DNA from: a virus | DNA: 30,292 nucleotides | Virus record (IMG/VR): IMGVR_UViG_3300033153_006458 | Location: 1 to 30,292 of that record | Reading direction: 5' to 3' (one strand) | Shown: positions 1-7,165 of the stretch, one piece after another | Layout: each line of letters opens with the position of its first letter | Position numbering within the stretch: the stretch's first letter is position 1 | Made by a program: the position numbers and the translations under genes | Notes under the pieces: model-generated | What the model saw: only the letters and a program-made list of their open reading frames with translations | What the model was told of the DNA's origin: nothing | Databases searched by the model: none

Positions 1-315
1 GCTGGCACTGGCACGGTGACGCTTCTGGGATCGTCCTTTGACAGAGGCGCCGGAACGGGCTCGATCGACGTTCCCACGGCCGACGTTGTCACCGCAGGCT
101 GCGCGCTCGAGACTGGCGAGCTTATACCGGTTACAGGCGCTGCGTCCCTGGTGCGCTACTCACTCGCCGTTCCTTCGTTCACGGTAGCCGCGGCGCCGAC
201 GGCCGATCCGGCTGCCATGGTTGGCTATTGCTCTGACGAGACAGGCGGCGCGGTGCTCTGCTTCAGCGACGGCACCGACTGGCGCCGATGCACCGATAGG
301 GCGGTGATCAGCTAA
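1..315 (+). CDS. Phage structural protein, C-terminal part (5' end outside window)
   Basis: The reading frame is open from base 1, so the gene probably begins upstream; the GTG at 16 is only the first start-like codon visible. The last 30 residues carry the pattern GYCSDE..GGA.L.FSDGT.WRR.TDR..IS. This 'DGT-W-R' ending recurs at the C-termini of many phage virion and tail-appendage proteins. The preceding part is rich in Ala, Gly and Thr, like a beta-structured virion protein. The stop overlaps the start of the I-type protease (TAATG), so the two are translationally linked. In Mu-like phages this slot follows the gpF/gpG region. The exact role is unknown. The motif match is by eye and the missing N-terminus prevents a firmer call. 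Confidence 0.6.
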   Translation, partial: AGTGTVTLLGSSFDRGAGTGSIDVPTADVVTAGCALETGELIPVTGAASLVRYSLAVPSFTVAAAPTADPAAMVGYCSDETGGAVLCFSDGTDWRRCTDRAVIS

Positions 316-1655
316 TGGAGCGCGCTGAGTTTCTCTCCGTCACGCTCACGACAGAGCCGCCGCATGAGTTTGTGATTTTCTCCGCTGGAGATGTCACCAC
401 ATCCAAGGGTGACTTCGTATTTGATGACAAGGCCGCGGCGCTTGTTCTCGCTGCGTTCTCGGAGCACGGACAAGACAAGCTGCCGATCGACTTTGATCAC
501 TTGATGGTGGCCGAGTCGAAATCGATCGAGGGCGCCAGCGCTGCCGGTTGGTTTGTTCCGGAGGTTCGCAATGGGGCGCTCATGGCAACCAGCGTGCAAT
601 GGACGCCGCGCGCCGAGCGGATGATCCGCGATCGAGAGTTTCGGTTTCTGTCGCCGGCCTTTTATTACGACGACAAGAGCGGGCGCATTAACGAGCTGAT
701 TAATGTTGCGCTGACAAATCTTCCGGCCACCAAGAACGCCGTCCCGCTAGTGGCCAACGCGGTGCCGCAGCATTCACCTAAGCCGGTGGAAGAGGCGACA
801 TGGGACGCCGAGGCGGCAGAGGCTCGGATCCGGATATGGGCAACGAAGGACGGTGAGCTAGATCCGAAGCGCTACCGCGAGGGCTTCGCCTGGTATGACG
901 GTGACAAAGAGCTCGCGCTAAGCAGCTACAAGCTGCCACACCATGACATCATCGCCGATCAGCTCGTCACGGTGCGCGGTGGCGTCATCGCTGCGGGCAG
1001 CGCGCTAATGGGATCGCGCGGCGGCGTGGAGATCCCAGAGGATCAGCTACCAGCGGTGCGCGCACATCTCGCGCGACACTATGCGCAATTCGACATGACT
1101 CCGCCATGGCAACGCCGTGAGGATAACAAACAAGCCCATTCCGGGCGCAAAAGGCAAAAAACAATGAGCGAGAAATTATACAAATTGCTCGGCGCGGATG
1201 ATGAGGCAGACAGTTTTGTCATCGCGGCCGAGTGGAACAAAACCGGAGCCGAGCTGCTGAGCGTCACCGGCACCAAGTCGCTTAGCGCAGCGATGGCGGC
1301 CGTGTCTGCCAACGCCAAGCTGCCGGCCGAAATGGCCAAGCTGAGCGCAGAGGTTGCGGCACTCAACACGGACAAGGCAGCGCGCGAGCGTGACGCCCTG
1401 ATCGCGACGCTAAGCGAGGCGGGCAAGCTGCCGCCAGCTATGCACGAGTGGGCGCGATCGTTGCCCACTGAGGCGCTGAGCGCATTCGCGGACGTGGCCC
1501 CGGCTCACCCCGGAGCAACCGAAGCGGCAGCGCCCGGAGATAATCACATCAGGCTGACGGCCGAGGACGAAAAGGTAATCGCGTCCGGGATCGTAGGCCG
1601 CGAGCAATTCATTGAAACGAAGCGGGCCATCGAGGCCGGCAAGAAAGGCGGATGA
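315..1655 (+). CDS. Mu I-type prohead protease with C-terminal scaffold region
   Basis: This 446-residue protein looks like the Mu gpI head-maturation protease, which cleaves scaffold and itself during prohead assembly. Residues about 1-150 match the family pattern: LPIDFDHL near 55-62, ASAAGWF, then FRFLSPAFYYD and ALTNLPATKNAVPL. About 155-265 is an extra module with FAWYDG, SYKLPHHD, RGGV, ARHYAQFD and a terminal PPW, a combination I know from some other phage protease and portal proteins. From 284 onward it is acidic, alanine-rich and helical (scaffold-like), starting at an internal Met. The gene sits just before the decoration and gpT capsid genes, as in Mu. The start is set by the TAATG overlap with the upstream gene. 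The family call is confident; the role of the inserted module is not known. Confidence 0.88.
   Translation: MERAEFLSVTLTTEPPHEFVIFSAGDVTTSKGDFVFDDKAAALVLAAFSEHGQDKLPIDFDHLMVAESKSIEGASAAGWFVPEVRNGALMATSVQWTPRAERMIRDREFRFLSPAFYYDDKSGRINELINVALTNLPATKNAVPLVANAVPQHSPKPVEEATWDAEAAEARIRIWATKDGELDPKRYREGFAWYDGDKELALSSYKLPHHDIIADQLVTVRGGVIAAGSALMGSRGGVEIPEDQLPAVRAHLARHYAQFDMTPPWQRREDNKQAHSGRKRQKTMSEKLYKLLGADDEADSFVIAAEWNKTGAELLSVTGTKSLSAAMAAVSANAKLPAEMAKLSAEVAALNTDKAARERDALIATLSEAGKLPPAMHEWARSLPTEALSAFADVAPAHPGATEAAAPGDNHIRLTAEDEKVIASGIVGREQFIETKRAIEAGKKGG
1164..1655 (+). CDS. Nested in-frame scaffold protein (Mu gpZ-like internal start)
   Basis: An ATG at 1164 lies in the protease frame and would give a 163-residue protein beginning MSEKLYKLLGADDEADS. 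It is preceded by an A-rich stretch with AAAAGG about nine bases upstream, a plausible ribosome-binding site. The encoded segment is Ala/Lys/Glu-rich and probably helical, as expected of an assembly scaffold. In Mu, the scaffold Z is made from an internal start within gene I, so the same arrangement is likely here. This is inference: a protease/scaffold fusion alone could also supply scaffold after cleavage. Confidence 0.5.
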   Translation: MSEKLYKLLGADDEADSFVIAAEWNKTGAELLSVTGTKSLSAAMAAVSANAKLPAEMAKLSAEVAALNTDKAARERDALIATLSEAGKLPPAMHEWARSLPTEALSAFADVAPAHPGATEAAAPGDNHIRLTAEDEKVIASGIVGREQFIETKRAIEAGKKGG

Positions 1656-1656
1656 C

Positions 1657-2076
1657 ATGGCACTTTCCGCACAAAGAGACACGCTAGAAAAAGCGTCAGG
1701 ATTTTCTACGCCTACCGGCCGCGGCGCATCAGCGTCCGTGACCATTTATAAGGGCGCGCTCGTTGTCTTCAACGGCGAATTTCTAGAGCCTGGCACCGCT
1801 GCCACTGGCTTGATTGCTGTCGGTCGCGCAGAGCTCGACACTGACAACGCGAGCGGTGGTGATGGCGACGTCACCGTCGAGGCGCGTAGTGGGATCTTTC
1901 GTTGGAACAATAGCGGCAGCGATGCCGTCCCCGCCACCCAGGTGGGTAGCGAATGCTTCATCGAAGACGATGAGACTGTCAGCGCAACGGATGACACCGG
2001 CGCGCGTTCGGCTGCTGGATTCGTCTACGAAGTAGACGCGGATGGCGTCTGGGTTGCCACGGGCTTCCCTATCTAA
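1657..2076 (+). CDS. Small head decoration or capsid cement-like protein
   Basis: The protein has 139 residues from the ATG at 1657, which is preceded by AAAGGCGG at a suitable distance; an in-frame ATG at 1612 inside the protease gene is less likely. It begins MALSAQRDTLEKASGF and is rich in Gly, Asp, Thr and Val with predicted beta strands and no membrane segment. Residues such as GLIAVGRAE and AAGFVYEVD resemble small capsid-stabilising proteins found next to major capsid genes. It lies between the protease and the gpT-type capsid gene, the slot of Mu gp33. The decoration role is inferred from position, size and composition. Confidence 0.6.
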   Translation: MALSAQRDTLEKASGFSTPTGRGASASVTIYKGALVVFNGEFLEPGTAATGLIAVGRAELDTDNASGGDGDVTVEARSGIFRWNNSGSDAVPATQVGSECFIEDDETVSATDDTGARSAAGFVYEVDADGVWVATGFPI

Positions 2077-2087
2077 AGGATTAAAAA

Positions 2088-2990
2088 ATGATCATCACGC
2101 AACCAGCAATTGACGCGCTCCGCGTTGGTTTTTCTACCAGCTATCAACAGGGCTACAGCACGGCCACGCCGTGGAGTGCCCAGCTAGCAACCACGATCCC
2201 AAGCTCCAACCGTTCGCAGGTGTACGGCTGGATGGCTAGGATCGCGCAGCTCCGAGAATGGATCGGGCCGCGCACGATCGAGAATCTCAGCGAACACGCA
2301 TACACGCTCGAAAACAGAAAATTCGAGCTAACGATCGGCGTGTCCGTTGACGATTGGGCTGACACTAACCTCGGCGTGTATGCGCCGACGTTCGCCGAGA
2401 TGGGGCGCGCCGCGGCTGAGTGGCCCGACGTTCTCACCGGTGAGGCGGTGCAGCTTGGTGACACCACCGGGCTGGGCTTTGATGGCCTGAGCTTTTTCAA
2501 CACGGCTCACACTCTCGATCCCGCTGGCACTCAGTCCAACTCGTTGGCCAACGCGCTCACGCCGGCTAACTACCAGACTGCGCGAGCTACCATGATGAGC
2601 TACACCGGCGAAGACGGCCGGCCGCTCAAAGTGATGCCGACGCTTCTGGTGGTGCCACCGCAACTAGAGCGCGCGGCGCTCGAGATCATTAACGCAGATA
2701 TGATCCCGAGTGACGCGGGCACCGCTTCGCAGTCTAACGTGCTGCGCGGTAGTGCTCAGGTGCTCGTGGTTCCGGAGTTTGCCGATGAGCCTACCGTCTG
2801 GTATCTCGCCGACACTTCGCGCCCGATCAAGCCGCTTATCTTCCAACAGCGCAAACCGCCGATGCTCGTGAGCAAGGCGCAGCCGACGGATGACAACTAC
2901 TTCTTCGATCAGCAAATGATCTGGGGCACGGACGCGCGCGGCGCGGCCGGTTATTCGCTCTGGTTCCTGATGCTGCGATCGGCGCCGTAG
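2088..2990 (+). CDS. Major capsid protein, Mu gpT family
   Basis: This 300-residue protein is close in size to Mu gpT (about 305), the HK97-fold shell subunit. Family features are visible: near the start a Thr-Pro-Trp segment, then QVYGWMARIAQLREWIG, LSEHAYTLENRKFELTI, the short FDGLSFFNTAH, and a C-terminal part ending GAAGYSLWFL. There is no separate N-terminal scaffold segment, as in Mu where scaffold comes from gene I. It starts 11 bases after the decoration gene with AAAGGA upstream (2076-2081). The next gene is a DUF1320-type connector, which matches Mu order. The call is firm from both sequence and context. Confidence 0.9.
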   Translation: MIITQPAIDALRVGFSTSYQQGYSTATPWSAQLATTIPSSNRSQVYGWMARIAQLREWIGPRTIENLSEHAYTLENRKFELTIGVSVDDWADTNLGVYAPTFAEMGRAAAEWPDVLTGEAVQLGDTTGLGFDGLSFFNTAHTLDPAGTQSNSLANALTPANYQTARATMMSYTGEDGRPLKVMPTLLVVPPQLERAALEIINADMIPSDAGTASQSNVLRGSAQVLVVPEFADEPTVWYLADTSRPIKPLIFQQRKPPMLVSKAQPTDDNYFFDQQMIWGTDARGAAGYSLWFLMLRSAP

Positions 2991-3009
2991 TCAATAGGAG
3001 GTATGGCCG

Positions 3010-3462
3010 GTGGCTCAATACGCAAGCACAACAGATCTAGCAAGCGTTGGGCTGCCGGCCGTTGCACTGTCGGGCGTTCCGCTCGCACAGCAGGATGAAT
3101 TTTTATCGCAGGCCGGTGGGCTGATCGACACCTACCTACAATCGCAATACACGTTACCGATCACCGGCTCGACGGGGCCGCCTAACACGTATCCGGGATC
3201 GCTCGTGCGCTGCAATATCACGCTCGCATGTTACGAGCTGCTGACGTTCCGCGGATATAACCCCGACGAATACGATCAGAACTGGCGCCTCAAATACGAG
3301 GACGCGATCAAGTGGCTGACGTCGCTGGCTAAGGGCGAAGTGTCGCTACTGCCAGGCGATGACGCTACGCCAACGCTGCACGAGGGTGCGCCGCGCGTGT
3401 TTTCGTTCGGCAGCCCACGCGTAAACGCAGGCCCAGAAGCAAACAAAAGGCGCGGTTGGTAA
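3010..3462 (+). CDS. Head-tail connector protein, DUF1320 (Mu gp36-like)
   Basis: The protein has 150 residues. It begins with the typical 'YAS..DL' segment and continues through a helical region with LIDTYLQSQYTLPI and LACYELLTFRG, then KYEDAIKWL..LAKGEVSLL, the pattern of DUF1320 proteins such as Mu gp36. These small helical proteins belong to the gp6-like connector group at the head-tail joint. The start is a GTG at 3010 chosen by the strong AGGAGGT at 2996-3002; the ATG at 3003 is in another frame. The C-terminal tail is basic and probably flexible. The assignment rests on pattern recognition plus its place right after the capsid gene. Confidence 0.8.
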   Translation: MAQYASTTDLASVGLPAVALSGVPLAQQDEFLSQAGGLIDTYLQSQYTLPITGSTGPPNTYPGSLVRCNITLACYELLTFRGYNPDEYDQNWRLKYEDAIKWLTSLAKGEVSLLPGDDATPTLHEGAPRVFSFGSPRVNAGPEANKRRGW

Positions 3463-3463
3463 C

Positions 3464-3889
3464 ATGATCAAAGTGTCGGGCGACTTCGCGGCGCTGGCCG
3501 ACATGCGCCGACGCTTGGCCAAGCTCGGGCAGACGAACCGTGAGATCGTGCGAGAGTTTGAATCCGTAGCCGTCAGGGAGCTGGATCGCACTTTTGGCCG
3601 CAGGCAGAGCCCATACGGCCGGCGGTGGAAGGCGCGAAAGACAAGGCGCAGCAATCCGTTGCTTGAGGAGACTGGCGCGCTTCGTGGAAGCGTTACCGGG
3701 CACCGAAAAGGCGCGCTTGGGTTCGGCGTCAAGTACACCGATCACAAAGCTGCGTGGCATCACAATGGTACATCCCGAGGCATTGATGCTCGCCGGCTTG
3801 TTCCTTTTAGCGGCCGGCTTCCAGCAAAGTGGAAGAAGCGCTTTCAGGTTGTATTTAAGCGCCGCATGCGGGCGGCGTTGGGCTTCTAA
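3464..3889 (+). CDS. Virion morphogenesis / tail completion protein (Mu gpG-like)
   Basis: This 141-residue basic protein (pI clearly high: many Arg and Lys) has the features of the phage virion morphogenesis family: an N-terminal helix with LADMRRRLAKLG, then F.RRQSPYGRRWKARK, LLEETGALRGSV and a later WHHNGT segment. The 'G..W..L....LL..TG.L..S' layout is the family signature. Family members act at the head-tail interface. The gene starts one base after the connector gene, and its stop overlaps the next start (TAATG). In Mu, G lies before I, so its place after the gp36-like gene is a rearranged order seen in many Mu-like prophages. Confidence 0.78.
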   Translation: MIKVSGDFAALADMRRRLAKLGQTNREIVREFESVAVRELDRTFGRRQSPYGRRWKARKTRRSNPLLEETGALRGSVTGHRKGALGFGVKYTDHKAAWHHNGTSRGIDARRLVPFSGRLPAKWKKRFQVVFKRRMRAALGF

Positions 3890-4407
3890 TGTCAGCGATC
3901 CAGCAGCTCGTCGACGACATTCACGGAGACGCGACGCTTGTCGCTCTTGTGGGCGGCAACTACGCGATCGGCAGGCTGCCGCTCAAGGAGAACAACTCAC
4001 CGCCGCGCGTCGTATGGATCCCGGTAGACGGTGAGATCCAAGCCACGGACAACATCGGCGGCCGAGTCAACGGCACCGACAAGCGGCGCCAGGTACGGAC
4101 GCGCCTACAGAACTTTGAAGTCAACGTGTGGGGCACTGACGTGGCCAACACTGAGGACATCATGGACGCGATCGTCGCGGTTGGCTGGCGGCATGATGTT
4201 GGCTCGATCTCGTTTGGCTCGTTCTCATGGTTCACACAGCAGCCGGCGACGGCTGACTACGCAGAGCTCGGCCAAAAAGTGGTGATGGAAGTGAGCATCA
4301 AGATCCCGATCCATGACTACACGCTGCCGCTCACGGACATCGACGCCGAAGGCCACATTGTGACTTTTGTGAGTGACACCACAGGGATCCCAGAGGTTAT
4401 TTGCTGA
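3889..4407 (+). CDS. Tail terminator-like protein (Mu gp37/gp38 region)
   Basis: The protein has 172 residues. The N-terminal helix with QQLVDDIHGD and the following strands, with VVWIPVDGEI, NFEVNVWG and VMEVSIKIPI, look like the alpha/beta fold of tail terminator proteins, which cap the tail tube and join it to the head. The position after the morphogenesis gene and before the sheath is the expected one. It overlaps both neighbours by a base or so (TAATG at the start, TGATG at the end), indicating coupled translation. I cannot assign a named family with certainty, so the functional call rests mainly on order and predicted strand layout. Confidence 0.6.
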   Translation: MSAIQQLVDDIHGDATLVALVGGNYAIGRLPLKENNSPPRVVWIPVDGEIQATDNIGGRVNGTDKRRQVRTRLQNFEVNVWGTDVANTEDIMDAIVAVGWRHDVGSISFGSFSWFTQQPATADYAELGQKVVMEVSIKIPIHDYTLPLTDIDAEGHIVTFVSDTTGIPEVIC

Positions 4408-4730
4408 TGCCTACAGACGAAGAGATCGCACCGGACTCCGAGCCGAAGCCAAAGCCAAAGCGCAAAAAGGCCAAGCCGAGCGGCGAGGCCAAGACGCCTG
4501 ACGAGTGGTGCGCGCAGCTCGGCCACATAAAGATGATGCGACGCGCAGGCAAGCGCGTGGCCGTTGCCTCGTGGCAGCACAACGCCGCCAAGAATCTGCA
4601 CCGCTGGCAGCAGCACGCGCACCACGCAGGCGCACCGATCCAACTCACACAAAAAGACTACGAAGCGGCACTTGATGCCGCGGCAGCGAGCCCGCTAGTT
4701 CCGCACCGCGGCGCGTTGGGCAACTACTAA
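4407..4730 (+). CDS. Small Lys/Pro-rich N-terminus protein before the sheath, unknown function
   Basis: This 107-residue protein begins at the ATG in the TGATG overlap; the TTG at 4401 would add two residues. Residues 1-35 are low-complexity with alternating Lys and Pro (KPKPKRKKAK), probably disordered. The rest is compact and helical with EWCAQLGHIKMMRRAGKR, several His and Trp residues, and a final YEAALDAAA helix. The gene sits between the terminator-like and sheath genes, where Mu has small genes of unknown function. I do not recognise a family. A role in head-tail joining or sheath assembly would be a guess from position. Confidence 0.65.
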   Translation: MPTDEEIAPDSEPKPKPKRKKAKPSGEAKTPDEWCAQLGHIKMMRRAGKRVAVASWQHNAAKNLHRWQQHAHHAGAPIQLTQKDYEAALDAAAASPLVPHRGALGNY

Positions 4731-4742
4731 AGGGCAAAACAA

Positions 4743-6179
4743 ATGACGATCCCAGGGCAGACATTAACCATTCTCGATCCAGGTCTTGGCCTGGTCGAGC
4801 CCGCGGTGACAACGCCGCTATACCTTGGCGCCAGCGAGTTGGGCGCAAACAACGTCCTTGTGAGCGTGTCCAACAAAGTCGACGCCGTTGAGGCGTTCGG
4901 CCAGGGCCCGTTATCAGAGGCCATTTGCAGATGCCTGGACGTTGCTGGCGGCCCAGTCTTGGGCATGCGCCTCAACGGCTCCGTGGCTTCGACAATCGGC
5001 GCCGTCACCAAGACGGCGGTTGGCACGTCAACCGGAACGCTAGCCGCAACCGGCACGGCTCTCGATGCCTACGAGGTACTCGTTGAGATTGTCACGACTG
5101 GCGATCTCGGAGCGGGCGCTTTCAAATACTCGCTCGATGACGGGTACACCTACAGCGAGGGCACGGTGATCCCGGCTGGCGGAACCTATGCGATCCCAGA
5201 GACGGGCGCCGTTCTGACGTTCACGCCGATGGCCGGCCCGATCTTCTTCGAAGACGGCGATGTCTTCGAGTTTGATTGCACGGCCCCCTATTACGGCACC
5301 GGCGACGTTGCCGCAGCAGTTGCGGCCCTGCTCGCTGACACGACTCCTTGGGCATTTATGGTGCTTACAGGGACTCCTGCAAGTGCGGCGGACGGGGCCA
5401 CCATGTTCGGGGCGCTCGAGACGCACCTGGCATCGTTTGAGAACGTGTTCCGCTACGTGCGCGCGCTTATGGACGCGGGTGACGACACCCCCGCCAATGT
5501 GGCGACGTCATTCGGGGCCGTGGCTGATAATCGGATCTCCGTCACCTACGGATCGGCCGACACTGCCAGTAGCAAGGCGTTCCCGGGTTGGGGCACGCCG
5601 AAGCGATCGGGTGTCAATCTCTTTGGGGCTCGCGCGGCCAAGGAGCTGATCAGCACCGACTTGGCACGCGTCGCAAGCGGGCCGCTCGCCGGTGTGCAGG
5701 CCATTAGCCACGACGAGTTCCTGAACGAGGTTCTTGACGTCCAGCGGATCAGCACGCTGCGGACGTGGGCGGGCCGCGCTGGTTTCTTCATCACAAATTG
5801 CCGGCTCAAGAGCTCGGCCGGATCGGACTTCCGGTACTGGCAGCATGGCCGCGTGATGGATGTGGCCTGTAAAACCACCTACGAGGCGCAGCAGTTTTTC
5901 ATCTCCCAAGGCGTGCGCACCAACGACGACGGATCGATCAATGAGCTAGACGCGCGCCGCTTCGAGACTCGCGGACTCTCGGCGCTCCAGGCGCAGCTGA
6001 CGCAGCCTTCCAACGCGGAGGGAACGCAGGGCCACGTGTCAGAGCTTAGCTACACAATCGATCGACTCAACAACGTACAGACTACAGAAACCGTGCTGAG
6101 CGAAGTGGCGATCCGTCCGCTTGGCTACGCTAAGTTCATCACTACGACGATCGGCTACACGCTGAGCGTGGGAGCATAA
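4743..6179 (+). CDS. Contractile tail sheath protein (Mu gpL-like)
   Basis: The protein has 478 residues, a usual size for the sheath subunit of Mu-like phages. The N-terminal handshake strand region is followed by an extra beta-rich insertion at about 90-180. The conserved C-terminal half holds residues such as WAFMVLTG, FENVFRYVRAL, FITNCRLK and YWQHGRVMDV. It ends in the strand-rich IRPLGYAKFITTTIGYTL. The gene is preceded by AAAGGGCAAAACAA and followed three bases later by the tube gene, the invariant sheath-tube order. It defines this virus as a contractile-tailed (myovirus-type) phage or a tailocin-like derivative. The head genes favour a phage. Confidence 0.87.
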   Translation: MTIPGQTLTILDPGLGLVEPAVTTPLYLGASELGANNVLVSVSNKVDAVEAFGQGPLSEAICRCLDVAGGPVLGMRLNGSVASTIGAVTKTAVGTSTGTLAATGTALDAYEVLVEIVTTGDLGAGAFKYSLDDGYTYSEGTVIPAGGTYAIPETGAVLTFTPMAGPIFFEDGDVFEFDCTAPYYGTGDVAAAVAALLADTTPWAFMVLTGTPASAADGATMFGALETHLASFENVFRYVRALMDAGDDTPANVATSFGAVADNRISVTYGSADTASSKAFPGWGTPKRSGVNLFGARAAKELISTDLARVASGPLAGVQAISHDEFLNEVLDVQRISTLRTWAGRAGFFITNCRLKSSAGSDFRYWQHGRVMDVACKTTYEAQQFFISQGVRTNDDGSINELDARRFETRGLSALQAQLTQPSNAEGTQGHVSELSYTIDRLNNVQTTETVLSEVAIRPLGYAKFITTTIGYTLSVGA

Positions 6180-6181
6180 AA

Positions 6182-6631
6182 ATGGCTGACTATCCTTTAA
6201 TCAATGGCCACAAATACGACTGGAGCTCGGTCGAGGTTGATCTCGGCGAAGCCGGGATCTTCACCGGCATCAAAGAGCTGACGTTCTCGCATTCGCTGGA
6301 GCCCGGGATCGTGCGCGGCACGCGCGCCGAGAAGCTGGCACGGACGCGCGGCGAGTATGACGCCGAAGGCTCGATCGTCATGTGGACGCAGGATTACAAC
6401 GAGTTTATCGCGCTGCTGGGCAACGGCTACATGGAGGCGTCTTTCAACGTCACCATGAGCTATTCAACGCCCAACCAGCCAACGGTGACGGTGCGCCTCA
6501 TCGGCTGCCGGATCGTGAGCGCCGAGGGCGGAGGCACACAAGGCACCGATCCGCTTGAGGTTAGCTGCTCGTTAAATATTATGCGAGTGGAGGAGAACGG
6601 GGTAAACCCGCTTCAAGATCAACTGGTTTAG
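6182..6631 (+). CDS. Tail tube protein (Mu gpM-like)
   Basis: The protein has 149 residues. It opens MADYPLINGHKYDWSSVEV and has the strand pattern of tail tube proteins, including TGIKELTFSHSLEPG, RGTRAEKLARTRGEYDAEGS as a Mu gpM-like 'G....GE..A.GS' segment, then MWTQDYNEFIALLG. Tube subunits stack as hexamers inside the sheath and share ancestry with Hcp of type VI secretion. It starts two bases after the sheath stop. A 32-base gap with a strong AGGAGG (6649-6654) precedes the chaperone gene, fitting a step in expression. Size, order and pattern all agree. Confidence 0.85.
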   Translation: MADYPLINGHKYDWSSVEVDLGEAGIFTGIKELTFSHSLEPGIVRGTRAEKLARTRGEYDAEGSIVMWTQDYNEFIALLGNGYMEASFNVTMSYSTPNQPTVTVRLIGCRIVSAEGGGTQGTDPLEVSCSLNIMRVEENGVNPLQDQLV

Positions 6632-6663
6632 ATTTGTGAGCGCTCTGGCAGGAGGCGCAATCA

Positions 6664-6990
6664 ATGGCAAAAGAAAAGATCGACGAGCTGGCGCGCATGC
6701 GCGAGCAGAACCCAGGACACCAAGAATACGAGATCCCCGATCAGGGATCCTTCATCTTCCGCAGGCCGCCGCGCGCAGCGTTTAATCGCTTCGCTAGCGA
6801 GGTTGCGGACGACAAGAAGGACAAGATCACCGCGATGCATAAGTTTGTTCGCGCGTGCCTTGTGTATCCATCGGCGCCAGAGTTTGAGGCGCTGCTCGAT
6901 GCATATCCGGCGTTTCTGATCGACATTGCCACGGACTTGCAAGCGGTGGCCGGTGGGGAGATCCCTGGCCTTGTAAAAAAAGGCGGATAG
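6664..6990 (+). CDS. Tail assembly chaperone, short (unshifted) form
   Basis: This 108-residue product is the zero-frame form of the tail chaperone, equivalent to lambda gpG or Mu gp41. It has a compact N-terminal part with residues such as EYEIPDQGSFIFRRPPRAAF, then helices with FVRACLVYPSAPEFEALLDAYP. It ends GLVKKGG just after a run of seven A residues. Chaperones of this type bind the tape measure protein and are made in two lengths by ribosomal frameshifting. It sits between the tube and tape measure genes, the universal place for this pair. The start has AGGAGG ten bases upstream. Confidence 0.82.
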   Translation: MAKEKIDELARMREQNPGHQEYEIPDQGSFIFRRPPRAAFNRFASEVADDKKDKITAMHKFVRACLVYPSAPEFEALLDAYPAFLIDIATDLQAVAGGEIPGLVKKGG

Positions 6991-7163
6991 CATGGGAACG
7001 GTCGCAGCGTGATCTATACGCCGCGGCCGGTAGTCTCGTGGCACTGCTCGACAAAGAGAAAGATGAAGAGGGCGAAGCCACGGACAGCGCCTTTGTGGGC
7101 GCCATGCTGATCGCCGAAGCAATCCAAATCCTACGCGCATTTCTGAAAGGTTTTAGTAAATAG
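6664..7163 (+). CDS. Tail assembly chaperone, -1 frameshifted long form
   Basis: The zero-frame gene reaches A-AAA-AAA at 6975-6981 in the correct phase (codons AAA AAA), followed by GGC GGA TAG. A one-base slip back continues through 60 more codons to TAG at 7161-7163, three bases before the tape measure start. The product would have 166 residues (106 + 60). The added part reads as real protein: AWERSQRDLYAAAGSLVALL, then an acidic stretch and a helix with AEAIQILRAFLKGF. It otherwise leaves a 175-base gap with no rightward gene. This matches the conserved programmed frameshift of dsDNA phage tail genes (lambda G/GT, and predicted for Mu gp41/42). No experiment shows it here. Confidence 0.8.
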
Positions 7164-7165
7164 AC

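Noticed and set aside
6661-7140. Leftward 159-codon frame opposite the tail chaperone
   Set aside because: The rightward -1 frame explains the same region with the expected size, end point and protein character.
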